The position numbers and the translations under genes were made by a program. A stretch of DNA of 64,000 bases from the NCBI RefSeq assembly GCF_032854445.1, contig NC_088297.1, forward strand, positions 8,791,375 to 8,855,374, in the 5' to 3' direction. This document shows, in pieces, positions 12,264-24,907 of the stretch. Every line of letters starts with the position of its first letter. The stretch's first letter is position 1. The DNA is from Liolophura sinensis. Its lineage: Eukaryota; Mollusca; Polyplacophora; Chitonida; Chitonidae. A model generated the notes under the pieces. The model made no database searches and was not told where the DNA came from. It saw only the letters and a program-made list of their open reading frames with translations.

Positions 12264-13599
12264 TAATAAATATATAATGCCAAAGCTTTGGTATTTTTAT
12301 CCTCTGTCATGTTATATATTCACATCTACATATACGTGCATATGTAAAAAAAATATACACATACTCTCACGTCACTTGTGATAAATGGCTGTATATATGT
12401 ATAGTCCATTTCCGAGAAAATAATTAGATGTATTTTCAATTTTAATTTATAAGGAGGATTCCTTAAAGAGCAACGTGGTTTAAAGAACATTCAATAACTG
12501 TAATCACCTGATCAAACACAAAATGCAGTTTCCATGCAACGTACGGTGACCATGTTCCTTATGTGATGTATGGGTACATTGAATCAGATATATTTGTCAA
12601 GATAGTTAACTGAAATAGCTCCTTAACCACGTTTTCCCACAAGAGTTGACAACCGCACTCATACTTGCGTACTTGAAAATGACACCGTTGAGAGGATGAA
12701 ACTTTTGTTTTTCTTGAAACGAAAGGAAAGGTTCATTCTTTCAAGTCTGCTTGCCTACGACGAAGTGGTGTCCAAGAGGTCTACTGCAAGTACATATCTT
12801 GGAGTTCAGGGTTCAATACTATGTGTAGCCGCATCCAAAATTGTAAAATTGGTAACTTTGGTGCATGCATATAAATGGCGCCAAACAAAATGCGCTCAGC
12901 CAAATAGTGATTGGTCTGGTGTCAAAACTGCTGTGACTGGGTAAGACGTCATGCTCGGTGTTTAGACATTGCTTTCCAGTGAAGCAGCATGTGTGCGCCA
13001 TATCAATATGTCGACATTTGTATACTGTACTATTGTATGTAAACGCACACAGATGAACTGTATTAACGAAGTAAAGAAATAAACATTTGTCTGCCTGTTT
13101 ATAGCTGTATCCAACAAAAGAGATAACTTTAACAACCATAAACAGAGAACTGTAAAGATATGACCTGTGCATTTTGTTCGTGACCAAGCTATTAGTGTGA
13201 GAAAGCCGGAGTTAAGAGCCAATAAATTATCTCCCTTGCATGACAGGTATGTACGGGAACGTTAATTGAATTGAAAGCGTCTAGAAAGCTGGGTGCGTTC
13301 CTTGATACACTGGATTAAGTTCTATATACAGGGCTTTCGCCGTTAAATACTTGACGTCCTGTACACGGCTATTATTTGACGGCTTTTGAATCATTCGGTG
13401 TTTGAAGCGAATCTATCAGCAGATCAAAGGACATAGCTAAGTGGGTTGGCTGGTGTCTTGTTTTAATTAGGTGTATGGACTGGCACCTTGTCTCGTTATT
13501 AACGTCGCCATTATGTGCCATTAGTAACGGGCTGTAAAATAACTCGGTCGTCATTAACCTTGCTCACGTAACACATGTATTTTCCGGTCGACGAAAAAA

Positions 13600-15056
13600 G
13601 TCTCACCGATCTTATGGAGAGACAGACAACGATTTTAGTGCACACAATTTGCCAGGAGCACCCTTGTCGTGATGTCTTTTTCTCTTTTTCGTTTTAAATT
13701 TAAAAGAAAAAAAGTTATTTTTGATTTTCTTTGTTTAGGTCGCGTTATGTTTTCCCAGCATTTCCACATCATTGTCTCAGCATTTTAATCTGTGTGTCTC
13801 AAGTTTTTAATGTATTGTACACAAAATGGAAGAACGCATTCGTCACTTAAGTAATTTATTGACAACTAACATTTTATCAGCACTGTCCACTGTATATAAC
13901 CCAGTCATTGCTAATTTTTGGGCCTCGGTGACCACTATGGTTAGCGCGCCAGCCCCAAGAGCCTCTCAACAATGCAGTCGCCCTGAGTTCAAGTCAAGCT
14001 TCAATCTGCCTTACTCTCCGGCCGTACGTGGGAAGGCCTGCAAGCCACCTGCGGATGGTGGTGGGTTTCCTTCCCATCATAATGCTGGTCGCCCTCGTAT
14101 ACTACTAAGTGAAGTATGCTTGAGTATGGCGTAAAATATCAGTCAAATAAATACATAAATAAGTCCTTGGTAATTTAAAATAGCACTGTGAACAAAACAA
14201 GTTTAAGACTTACACTAAAATGTACTGTAGGACTGTACATATATGGTGTAGAGAGTTGGTTTAGGCAGATGCCATCGCTAAACTATAATGTAGAATTTAG
14301 GCTCGCTGTACGGTATCGTTATATGGGATTGTCTTGTATTTGCGCTTTCAAAGAAAAGCATCAGAGACATATACTTTGATTATTTGATTTGTAATTTATT
14401 TGGTTTGTGTTTTATTTCAGTGTGATTTATTTGATTGGTGATTTCGTAGCAATGACTATAAAATATCACAGGGCCGATGGCGTGGACATGACACAGCTGC
14501 CATCGACATGTTCATAGAGAGAAAGATCTTAGCTATCCAGGTAAGTGTGAAAGACAAATGTCGTTGTCTTTTCTTCTTTGTTTTCAATGTAAACAAAGAA
14601 AGATATTTTTGAACTTCCTTTGTTTTGCGATTAAAGTACAGGCTACGCATATAGCTGTTCGAATAAGCAGTTTTAAGAGAGCAGTGTATATATCTTAAGT
14701 CAGTTCTTGACGGGCCGGTTAAGTGTGAAAGACACCTGCCCCGAGAGGTTAAACCCTATCAAAGACTTTCTTCTTCGTTTTAAATTTGTATGAAAAAAAC
14801 TTTTTTTTACTTTCTTTTTGCGTATTACATTATTGCGCACGCACAGCTGTTAGACAAAAGCATTTTAACGTAGCACAATAATTTCTTGGTGTTTCATCTA
14901 TGTATAAAACAAAGCTACTTCAAGATGTTAAAAATATCCCTGACTTTTCTTTTTAAATGTAACAGAAAAAAAAGATATTTTGAGCTTTCTTTGTTTCAGC
15001 GATTAAATTACAGTCCATGCATAGCTGTTAAAATAATGCCTTTTTTTAATAGTTAG
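13600..15056 (+). repeat. Four-copy repeat group of about 150 bp with hairpin potential
   Basis: Related segments occur near 13660-13790, 14541-14685, 14717-14870 and 14930-15055. Each has a pyrimidine run (TCTTTTCTTCTTTG), an antisense purine run (AAACAAAGAAAGATA), then GCGATTAAA and GCATAGCTGTTAGAATAAG-like words. The facing pyrimidine and purine runs can fold into a hairpin. A SINE1 sits between copies one and two. Confidence 0.6.
13919..14161 (+). mobile_element. SINE1, near-full copy
   Basis: Head GCCTCGGTGACCACTATGG, core, and tail TTGAGTATGGCGTAAAATAT followed by CAAATAAATACATAAATAAG. Confidence 0.85.
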
Positions 15057-17395
15057 TTTTGCGGCTGGCCATCTATGTGTGCAAGACAGGTTCTTCAATT
15101 GCGTAAAAAATATAACAGAGCGGATATAACGTCTGTGGTGCTATCTGAAGGGACTGTCACTCACGACTCCGATCTCGTGTCACCCGGGTGCTTGTTAAAG
15201 CTAGCCTATGCTCTGTAACAACAATGGTGCACTTATAAAAGATTGATTATCCTTGACCCAGCGTAAGACCTCGAAGAGACAGTCCATTTGATATTGCAAG
15301 TTTTCGGAATTATTCCGCTTTTTGTTGATTTGTTTCATTGACGGATCGCTAAACTCTGCGATCAACATATATAAGGCCTAGAAAATAAGTAAAATTATTT
15401 TTCGCTTGTTTTCTTTCTCAGCTTCCTTCCTCCTTATTTATTGTTTGACAAAATCACATTTAATTTTTATAACACCTAATCATCGCGATAAAATTCAATT
15501 TTCTACATGCACATGTAGGTCTATCGACTAATTATTAAAGTCAAATGAGCGTCTGTCGTGTCTTCCCTCACGCTTGCATACACGTGACGAGTTTGTCAGG
15601 TCACGTGATCATGGCTGTTTGAAGCCATGTCTTTTTTGGCCTACCTTCCTTTGTTCTTGTGACAACGGATTCTTCTCGCTCTCTTTGATATTGGTTTTTC
15701 GTCGTTTTAAAGAATGTAGGTATTCTTGCTGTTGAGAAATGGAGATGTTTTCCTGATGTTTGATTTTAGCCTGATCTTTGATTCGCTGCACATCTAAGCA
15801 CAGTGCAAAGACGAATCGAAAGCCCAGATCGTAAGACCTGCTCCTTTGGATTAAAGAGTACAGCTTACTATACAGATTCTTCTGTAATGTTTGTTGACGA
15901 GGCGTTTGAACATTTTGAACATCGAAACTCAACATATATTTCGACCCTAATCTAGGTTAATGGTAGATTGATGAATTAGCCATGTTGAGTATACATGAGT
16001 ATACATGAGTATATCGCAGCCATAAAATTAGTGTAAGATGATATGTTAGGTAAAGTACACTACAACACTGTGGAAAATATGATGGCCGGGTACATGTGTA
16101 TAATATTCTTTTTGTGGCATTGATTGCTTGATTGATTGCAAGCGTTTAACATATTTCTATTTGTCTGGATGATGGGTGGAGTAAAAAGGTGTGACCGGAG
16201 TAAGTCACTGACATTATATTCCGGCACTGTACCTGACAAACCTCGGTCATGACTTAAAACTTAGTCCAAATATGAGAAAGCTATTCGAAAAGGCGATCCC
16301 ATTCGTTGGTCAAGGACGGTTATAGCTAGCAAGTAACAGATCTTTAACCATATAAGCCAGCTGGTTGTTGATTTTTTTTATAATCTTTTACCTTTTCTAA
16401 CCTGTACAAAAAAGCTATAACGTGAAATATGTAGGCTGTTACCTCTATCCACAGAGACTGTGCTAAAGTGTTATATGTCACACCGTCTCAAATAATGTCA
16501 ATAAAAACATTCACTCGTTGACTTTTTTTATTTCTAAGGAGACTACAAAGGTTGTGAAACATAACTGGTGATAAATAAATTTCATTTGGTGTTTATTATG
16601 CAATTACAAAAGTTAAGTGGTTTTCTATTATTATATGGAACATATTACAAGAAAATGAACTGGGGTTACCTGTTTAACTCTCACCTTAAAACCAAAAAAT
16701 CTTCAGTTAAGTGGTTTTCAGCTTTAAAAAGCCAAAAAAAAAAAAATGGCGGGCAAATCAGAAGCAGACGTTAATTAAGCGTGTTAATTAGCTAGACACG
16801 ACATGTTGTATAACCGTGTAACGATCAGCAGCTCGCTCGCATGAGATCCAAGTACGTGGAGAAATTAATTCCTTTCTTAATGCACTAGTTGTTTATTACA
16901 TATAAATTCCGATACATTTACTATTTATAGTAGCCATGTATAGTAAAGGTTTTGTGCGCTTCAGCTCTTTTGAAAAACTTTCAGCTTGTTTTAGAGTAAA
17001 CGTTCATTTATTGTTTAGAATAAAGTTCCATGCATTTCCTAGTGTAAACTTTCAGCTACACCCAAAAATTAATCTGTTAATTTTAATAGAATGTATGTTG
17101 TCTGAGTGATGCCATGTTTCAAGATTAATTAAGTTCAGAAAAAATGGCGGGATGAAACCGAGCAGATCCCGAGGGAAACCCACAACCATCCTTAGGTTTC
17201 CAGCAGATAGTTCAGAGTACAGTTCCATGTATGTCATAGTGTAAAATTCCGGGTAAGTTCTGACCAAAAGTCATTATTACATGTCACCAGTGTACAGTTA
17301 CTCAGATGCCGTGTTGTCACGTTCAACAAACGATAATGTGGAAATAGTGTCAGATACCAGGCTTAGAATATACGTTCACGCAACGCAAAATCGCG
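15057..17395. other. Gene-free interval
   Basis: I see no supported gene. A 108-codon minus-strand open frame (15935-15609) has no recognisable domain, splice context or promoter. A diverged SINE1 core fragment lies at 17146-17212 (minus). A CACGTGAC/TCACGTGATC pair of E-box words lies near 15585 and 15600. Confidence 0.5.
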
Positions 17396-18425
17396 TTTCA
17401 TGCAGACACTCAGAGCATGCAGCAGAATCGCGGTTCTTGCAGACACTGAGAGCCTTCTGCAAAATCGCGGTTCTTGCAGACACTGAGAGCATGCAGCACA
17501 TTCGCGGTTCATGCAGACACTGAGTGCATGTAGCAGAATCGTGGCTCATGCAGACACTCAGAGCATGCAGCAGAATCGCGGTTCATGCAGACACTCAGAG
17601 CATGCAGCAGAATCGGGGCTCATGCAGACACTGAGAGCATGCAGCAGAATCGTGGCTCATGCAGACACTGAGAGCATGCAGCGGAATCGTGGCTCATGCA
17701 GACACAGAGAGCATGCAGCAGAATCGGGGCTCATGCAGACACTGAGAGCATGTAGCAGAATCGCGGTTCATGCAGATAATGAGAGCATGCAGCACATTCG
17801 CGGTTCTTGCATACACTGAGAGCATGCAACAGAGTCGCGGCTCATGCAGACACTGAGAGCATGCAGCAGAATCGCGGCTCATGCAGATACTGAGATCATG
17901 CAGCACATTCGCGGTTCTTGCATACACTGAGAGCATGCAACAGAGTCGCGGCTCATGCAGACACTGAGAGAATGCAACAGAATCGTGGCTTATGCAGACA
18001 CTGAGAGCATGCAGCAGAATCGCGGTTCATGCAGACACTGAGAGCATGCAGCAGAGTCGCGGTTCATGCAGACACTGAGAGCATGCAGCATAATCGCAGT
18101 TCATGCAGACACTGAGAGCATGCAGCAGAATCGTGGCTCATGCGGACACTGAGAGCATGCAGCATAATCGCGGTTCATGCAGACACTGAGAGCATACAGC
18201 AGAATCGCGGTTCTTGCAGACACTGAGAGCATGCAGCAGAATCGCGGTTCATGCAGAAACTGAGAGCATGCAGCAGAATCGTGGCTCGTGCAGACACAGA
18301 GAGCATGCAGCAGAATCGCGGTTCATGCAGACACTGAGAGCATGCAGCAGAATCGGGGCTCATGCAGACACTGAGAGCATGCAGCAGAATCGTGGCTCGT
18401 GCAGACACTGAGAGCATGCAGCATC
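17396..18425. repeat. 37-bp minisatellite, about 28 units
   Basis: The unit contains GCAGACACTGAGAGCATGC and AGCAGAATCGCGGTTC. The array runs about 1.03 kb with frequent CGCGGTTC/CGTGGCTC/CGGGGCTC alternation. The period is not a multiple of three, so open frames inside are shadows of the repeat. Every unit carries a GCATGC palindrome or its decayed form. Confidence 0.95.
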
Positions 18426-19056
18426 GAGCCGATCGTGTATTAAACGTAAATATGTCTGTGTGTCTTTGTGGTTCAAAACGGTAACGTTTCCCTTGATATA
18501 GATGTATCCCGACAGAAAGAACAGAATACCACAGCCATATCATATGTGTTGATTTTCTTGTTGTTGTTCAAGAATGATCTTACCCTTAAGGAGCGACTCC
18601 ACAAAGCATGTGTTGTGCTCAATTACTATGAACTCTAGAGGAACGTAAACTAGAGTTATCCAGTGCTTTATTGTGCCTTTAGGCCAAAGAACGAATCAAT
18701 GTCGAGTAAGGATTGCCAGTGTTTCACCGAGGGGTTCTTTAAAAATAGATGGGATACGGATTAGACAACATTTCTTTGTCTGCTCCTGTTGATAGTGAAC
18801 TTAACGGAATACATCAGCAATAATAATTTTCAACTTGATTTCAAATAACAAAAGCATTCTTTGTTACAGGATTTATTTACCATAGCATAAAAAAAATACA
18901 AATGTAGGGGGTAAATTCGTCCCAGCCTATTTATTCTTAGTGAATATTGTTTATTGTTTATCCAGTTACATATAGATATGAAATCAATACACAAACAAAA
19001 GATCTAACGTATGGAATTATGTTCAAACGTACAATGGCAAATGATTTTCTTCCCAT

Positions 19057-19277
19057 GATTTATTTATTCATTTATTCATTTGATACGTCTTTTACGCCGT
19101 ACTCAATAATATTTCACTTTTACGACGTCGGTCAGCATTGTGGTGGGAGGAAAAGCCCACGACCATCCGCAGATTGCTAGCAGACCTTCACACGTGCGGC
19201 CGAAGAGGAAGTCAACATGATCTGGACTTGAACTCACAGCGACCACATTGGTGAGAGTCCCTTGGGTCATTACCCCG
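19057..19277 (-). mobile_element. SINE1 copy
   Basis: Left end TTTATTTATTCATTTATTC, then TTTTACGCCGTACTCAATAA, core and B box (GGACTTGAACTCACAGCG), with a short deletion in the core. Confidence 0.85.
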
Positions 19278-21850
19278 CTTCTTCAAATGATGCAGTTAAG
19301 ACTTGAAGATGTTGAACGGTATCACGGCATATACTGACTACGTGCATGGTTCTGTTTGATGATTTGACTTTCGCCTGTGCATTGAAAACTAAGGACAATT
19401 CACTCTTGAATGACGAGGTCTCAAAATCACGAGAAATCGTATGACTGCCGTAGGTCACCCGATATATGCGAGGTTTCTTCTTGAAAGAACTAACTTACTG
19501 ACGTTTTGTGTTTTGTTTTTGCTCTTTTTTTGTTTTTCGTTTGGTTCTTTTTTTCTTTCTCTTTTGTAACTTCTTTTTTAAGTGTTCTCCTTGTTATTTC
19601 CCTCGGGGATATTTTACAAAAATTTGTGAGTGACGTGCCAGTGCGTCTGTACCAGTACCTTGCAAATCCATCAAGTTTATTTATCACTAAGTATTTGTCT
19701 CTCTGTGTAAACCCCATCTGTCAAATGTGAACGCCGGTTGTCCGGTGAATAGCAGTCCAACCTAAGCAGGACACGGACTTCAAAAAAAAACAAGATCAAT
19801 CTATTTCCCTGTTTGCTTTGTTCTTAATTGAGGGTTAATTAGTATCTTGTAGAAATTATCCAGACCAGCTTGGTTTTTCTCCGACCTAACAATAGTAAGG
19901 TTTTGCACGCGGTCGGTGAATTTATATACAAGTGTTATATAAACAGATCAGTGAAAGTGTAGAATTCTGGCTTAGTTAAGAGTTCCAGCACGTGTTATAC
20001 TTGAATAGGCATGGCATATCTAACTTAACTAGATGCACCTGGATCGTGAAATCTATTCATTTTATGCAACATGCATTGCCTGTTATCAGTCTGTTCAATT
20101 TAACATAGATAATTAGCATACATTACCATACGTTAAGAACAGGGCTTGCGTGAGCGACGCCCCTTGACGCACTCCAAAGGAACTTTTTAACAGTCAGCGC
20201 GTATGTATAGCCCAGTAATCCTAAACATTGACAAGTCTACACGTTTGTTACTCTGACAACTATGTTACCTTTCCTGTATTCCATCTGAAATGACGTTGAG
20301 AGTTTAAAAAGATTTACCCTATATGACCTAAACATTGACCTACACAGGTGCATTTTTTAAGGCAAATAATTGTCAAAAATGATATTATTTTTGGCGCTGA
20401 AACTTATAATTTTCCAGTAAAATATTATCCCATGTTTGAAGCAAACCTCAAGAAAACCTTTCTAAAGTTAATTCAACTCTCAGAATCAAGAAAAATGGAC
20501 AAGTTAGTCATGAACGAAATTTATAATCAATTAGGATACGTGCATTTTCTTTATCTGAATCCAGTTTTAGTTAATTTTCTCGTAAATCACAACAGCTTTA
20601 TTGCAATGTAATTCAGATATTTGCCAATATATTAAACTTACAAATCGCGAGGTGCAGGTATTTACCACTTTTGATAATAACTACGATATTCTTTCTACAG
20701 TAATAGATATACAAACGTATGACCGAGTCTAGAGTTGGGTTATGACCATTATGATTTGATAAAAACAGCTATGAGGTAAACAAACCGGGATTTATATAAT
20801 CAAAGAGCAAAAATTTGTGATAATAGTGGTAATAAAGTGGTAATAAAATAATAACCGGTTGTGCGTCCCTCTTTCGTTATTAAGGCCCAATGATGTAATA
20901 TGTGAATATGTGACCTAGTTTTGGATTTGAATATTCATAAATCTCATGCATATTAAACATGTATTTGGTATGAATCTTCCTTATAACTAAATTCCTTTAA
21001 CGTTCTATATATGCCGTTCGTTCACCCTGTTATGTAAAACGGGGAGCGATCCGCTGTCTAGTGGCTGGAGGAAATTGTTTTCCAATCGCTATAAGAAATT
21101 TACAGATTACCTTGCTCTCCTTGTTTGTGGTGAATTTAGAATTGGAATTCAACCTTTACAATATTTATTCCTCAGTAGGCACGGCTAAGGTTGATTCTGG
21201 AGAAAAAAAATACAATTGATGTATGCACGTGGTCAAGATCACAACTTATACTAAGACAATAGCCAGGCACGGAGACACTAATATGACCAAGGGGGTGATA
21301 GGGCAGTTAGCGCGGATCATTCGTTCCTCTTCTAGTAATATGATGTGCAGGTACGTCACACGTGGTCAGTGACTGTCCAAACGTCGATGGTTTACATTTT
21401 TTTTCTCAACCTTTAAACTGATACTAATTGTATAAGTGATCTTTATCATGAGTACGGCGTCAAGTCACAATCATACCATCAATCAATCAATCAATCAATT
21501 AATCAATCAATCAATCAATCAATCCTTCGATTTACCATCATTCACCTTAAAATTACTTAACACACTTTGACACATAGGCCGCTTGCGATGATAGTTAATT
21601 CTGTATTTGGGGTGAGGTGGGGTTTGTTGGGAAGGGGGGTGGGTAAGTACATCAAAGATCTTTATCATAGTCACGGCCCTCTATGTAATCGCAAACCACG
21701 AGTCTAGCGTATTACATCCTCGACTGAATATGAAATTTGAATAAATTTACCGTAATTAAAGGAGAGGATATATTTCATGTTCAAGGCGTTATGGGTGATT
21801 ACTGGTGCATATTAGCCAGCAAACGGCATACGGGGATGGGGCCTGAACTG
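19278..21850. other. Gene-free, AT-rich interval before gene A
   Basis: No coding exon is supported. It contains an (ATCA)n microsatellite (21476-21527) preceded by a SINE-like tail fragment (GAGTACGGCGTCAAGTCAC). The last 100 bp or so would be the proximal regulatory region of gene A. Confidence 0.55.
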
Positions 21851-21852
21851 AC

Positions 21853-21956
21853 TATAAAATCATAACCGATCTCCTCCCAGCTTTGCAGTCACCAGACACA
21901 CCGACGTGGACACTGTATTTTTAAAACTGTGCAGCGCTAAAGAAGAAAACTTAAAG
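21853..21956 (+). promoter_or_regulatory. Gene A promoter (TATA) and non-coding first exon
   Basis: A TATAAAA box at 21853-21859 is followed, 103 nt from its first base, by the end of a first exon with donor AAAG|GTGAGG (intron from 21957). The start site should lie near 21884-21887, giving a 5' UTR exon of about 72 nt. Genes C and E have exactly the same TATA-to-donor distance and D differs by one. Confidence 0.75.
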
Positions 21957-22304
21957 GTGAGGTTTGTTGACGACGCCACTAAAATTCTGCTATAGGTTTG
22001 GTGAGCTTGTATGCCTTTATTGCAAAAGTGTTCGATCTGTGAACTTGTAAAACTCCCCCAGCTTTAACAATGCGGCCCACGTTTTTTTTTCCTTACTTTC
22101 CTTTTTTTTTGTTGCTTCTTTTTTTCTGTAGCACGTAAGACTTGTCGCATATCTGCTCATAAAACACTTAGGTCCTATATATAGTCACTATAACAGCACA
22201 ACAGGAACCTATGTGTTTTATTGAGATTTTAACCCCCTTTTTGTAGCTTGTCAGTCCCCGCTAATATACATTGTGCTTTTATTCGCTTTGCGGATTCTGT
22301 TTAC

Positions 22305-22660
22305 GTATGTATGCATGGGGTTTTACGTCGTACTTAACAATTGTGCATTATTAATTAGCCATCAGGTGTGTGTATATATATTGTGTCTTCTTGTGTCAGG
22401 GCAGATCCATGCTGCCAATGCCCTGGCGCCACTGAAGTGTCATGCCGAAGACACCAGACGTGACACCCTACACCGTCACATTATGCTGACACCAGGAAAT
22501 AAAGCAATGTTACCTTGCCCTAATCTGTAAGTGCTTAGCGTCAAGCAAGGCAGCTACAATTAGTACTTTTAAAGTTGTGTGACCCGAACTGAGTCTGATT
22601 CCAGGTCTCTCGACTCAAACCATTAGGCCCCCGCAGCGGCCTGGGGTCCAGTGTGAATTT
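22305..22660 (-). mobile_element. SINE3 element in gene A intron 1
   Basis: Read on the minus strand it has a tRNA-like head (GGTTTGAGTCGAGAGACC) and a body with GTGTCAGCATAATGTGACGG and CCGAAGACACC (its complement), ending in TTAAGTACGACGTAAAAC. Its inner part is the source of the tandem array at 49.9-50.6 kb. Confidence 0.7.
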
Positions 22661-23999
22661 GCACATAGGGCATGGACGAACACAGATGAAGAAATCTGCG
22701 GATCTAAATCTTAGTTTGCACACTCCTTTTTTCTGTCTGTATAGTTTGTTGCTCTTTTTATGGTTATTTTCAGGTAGTTCATAGTTCTACCTCGTGATGA
22801 TCCCACGCTCCCAAAATATCCACACATAATGATTTAGTTGGGGATTTATACGAGACTCCAATCTTAAGTTGGGCCTTCATTTTCACGCTTATCCTAGGGA
22901 AAATAGATTCATTTTAAATTAAACTGTTCAAAATGAAAAATGAGGGGTCTTGTGCATTTTATGGTGTTGTTGCTGTTTTGATTCAACTAACTCTGCTCTA
23001 AACGTATTCAATATCTTATTGAATGGTCATATCCCAGTGACCACTTTGTGAGTTCATGCATGTAAAATTGATTGAGCGGGATCACCGGAAACGATGCATT
23101 TCTCATGACATACACTTTATACTGTTAAGAATATTCGTGACTTATAGGTAGCTCGTAGGCTGCAATTATTCCTGCAGGTCGTATGGTGTTTTTCTCAGTG
23201 CTATTAAACTATACAGAGCCATAGAATTGCAAAGCACATTTCTGCATAAATCATAACTATACACCTGGATGAACTTGGTGTGTTTCAAACGATGAAATAG
23301 AAAGCTTATAAATACCAGCGCCATTTATGTTGCAAAAAAAAAGTATACAACATTTTCAAGTTGCTTAAAATTTAATAATTTTATTTGTCGACGGCAGTCC
23401 AGTGAACTGTGTCCATGGTATTTGGAATTGGGTAACGTGGGCGTTATCCGGGGCGCTTGCATAGCAGGTTTTATGTGCAGTACAAATTAATTTTATAGAT
23501 CAAAGTGGCGGAGATGAAAACCGAATTACCAGTGAAAATAACGGAACCTGTGAATCGAAGTTGTCATTTTACGTAATTTCAACGTCGTCCTTAGAGGATA
23601 TCCGCCCTTGTTAGCTTATGAAATATGGATCAAACTAAAGGCGAAAGCTGCTATATTAATTGTCAATCTCATTTGCATACGTCGTGTCTTAATGGTCATG
23701 CCGCATAATGATCTAATTAAGAACTGACAAAGACACCTTTCAGTTGTCATGACAGAAAAAACATAGATTATCAATAAGACACTGGAAATAATTAACCAGT
23801 CGTTTAATCATTTGCCAAGTTTAATTAAATCCATGCTAATTTCAATTCTCTTTTATTAATAGCCTGCATTTTATTATGATATGTTGACATAAGTTTCATT
23901 TAAAGGTGATTTTCTAATCAGAACATAACCCAACCCTAACTTGTTTCCTGTAATGGGTTGACTGTAAAAGTCAACCAATTATTTCTGGCTCAAACGACT

Positions 24000-24240
24000 A
24001 AATCACTGATTGGCTGCCATTGTTTGGGTGTCGCGTGTTCAAATCCAGCACGAGCTGTTTGGGTGTCGCGTGTTCAAATCCAGCACGAACTGTTTCGGTG
24101 TCGGTTGAGAATATTTCTCAGTTTTACATGCTTTCATGTCAGCCGTCATGTTTATTTTGTGGAGGGAAATCGGACAAAGCCTGGACGGAGCAAACTAGAT
24201 TACAGGCTTTTTATCTTTAACTCCTGTTTTGGATAAGACT
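24000..24240 (+). mobile_element. SINE4-type fragment with duplicated B-box segment
   Basis: GTGTTCAAATCCAGCACGA occurs twice in tandem, about 36 bp apart, followed by a diverged body. It lies in gene A intron 1. Confidence 0.5.
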
Positions 24241-24907
24241 GTCAATGATAAGAAAAAAAGTGTTACCATGTGTTATTTAAAATGTGAATGAAAAAAAACT
24301 GATTGCTCATAATTTACTTCCCTAAAAACAGCTATGACATGAATTACATTGGCCTAGAATTTACAGATCTGCAAGTCAGTTCTTTAAACAGGCATTTTAT
24401 TTTATCGGCACTTTTGTTTCCACATTTGCAATGTATATTCTTTTTTTCCAGGCAACTGCAGTAAATTACAATATGTTACGCTGAATTACTACATAAATGA
24501 AGGAATATTAACTAGCATGGAAGGCGGCGCATGCGAAATAACATTTATCTGAAAAAATTTATTGACAAATACTGAAAATTTGTCTGCACGAGGATATTAA
24601 TGGCGACGCTAAGCCTCAGCAAGTCAGTGTGCGTCACACAGGCTCCGAAAGTTAAGTTTTCTAGTGTTGACAGTAATGTAAATCGAGCGTAGAGAGCGGC
24701 AATGCGCTGTAAGTGAAATGAATATTAATCATAAATGATAATCGCCATGCGTTTCCGTCAAAGAGGTGGACTTACTCCAGTAGGGTGTGTCGAAGTGGTA
24801 GGTATACTTAGATATTGCGAAAATGCCATGTAATACATCAGCCCTCACGAGATTCCTGTTGAAATGTGTCCAATTATAATCACTCATTCTCTTTATCTGT
24901 TTGGCAG

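Noticed and set aside
14472-14540. Exon-like open stretch ending ATCCAG|GTAAGT
   Set aside because: The donor falls at the start of a repeat unit whose other copy has TTAAGTGTG, the acceptor has no pyrimidine tract, and the 23 residues match nothing I know.
15609-15935. 108-codon minus-strand open frame
   Set aside because: Has an ATG but no domain, no promoter or splice context; kept as possible only.
17511-17819. Open frames in the 37-bp minisatellite
   Set aside because: The period is not a multiple of three and the frames change between units; no splice or start context.
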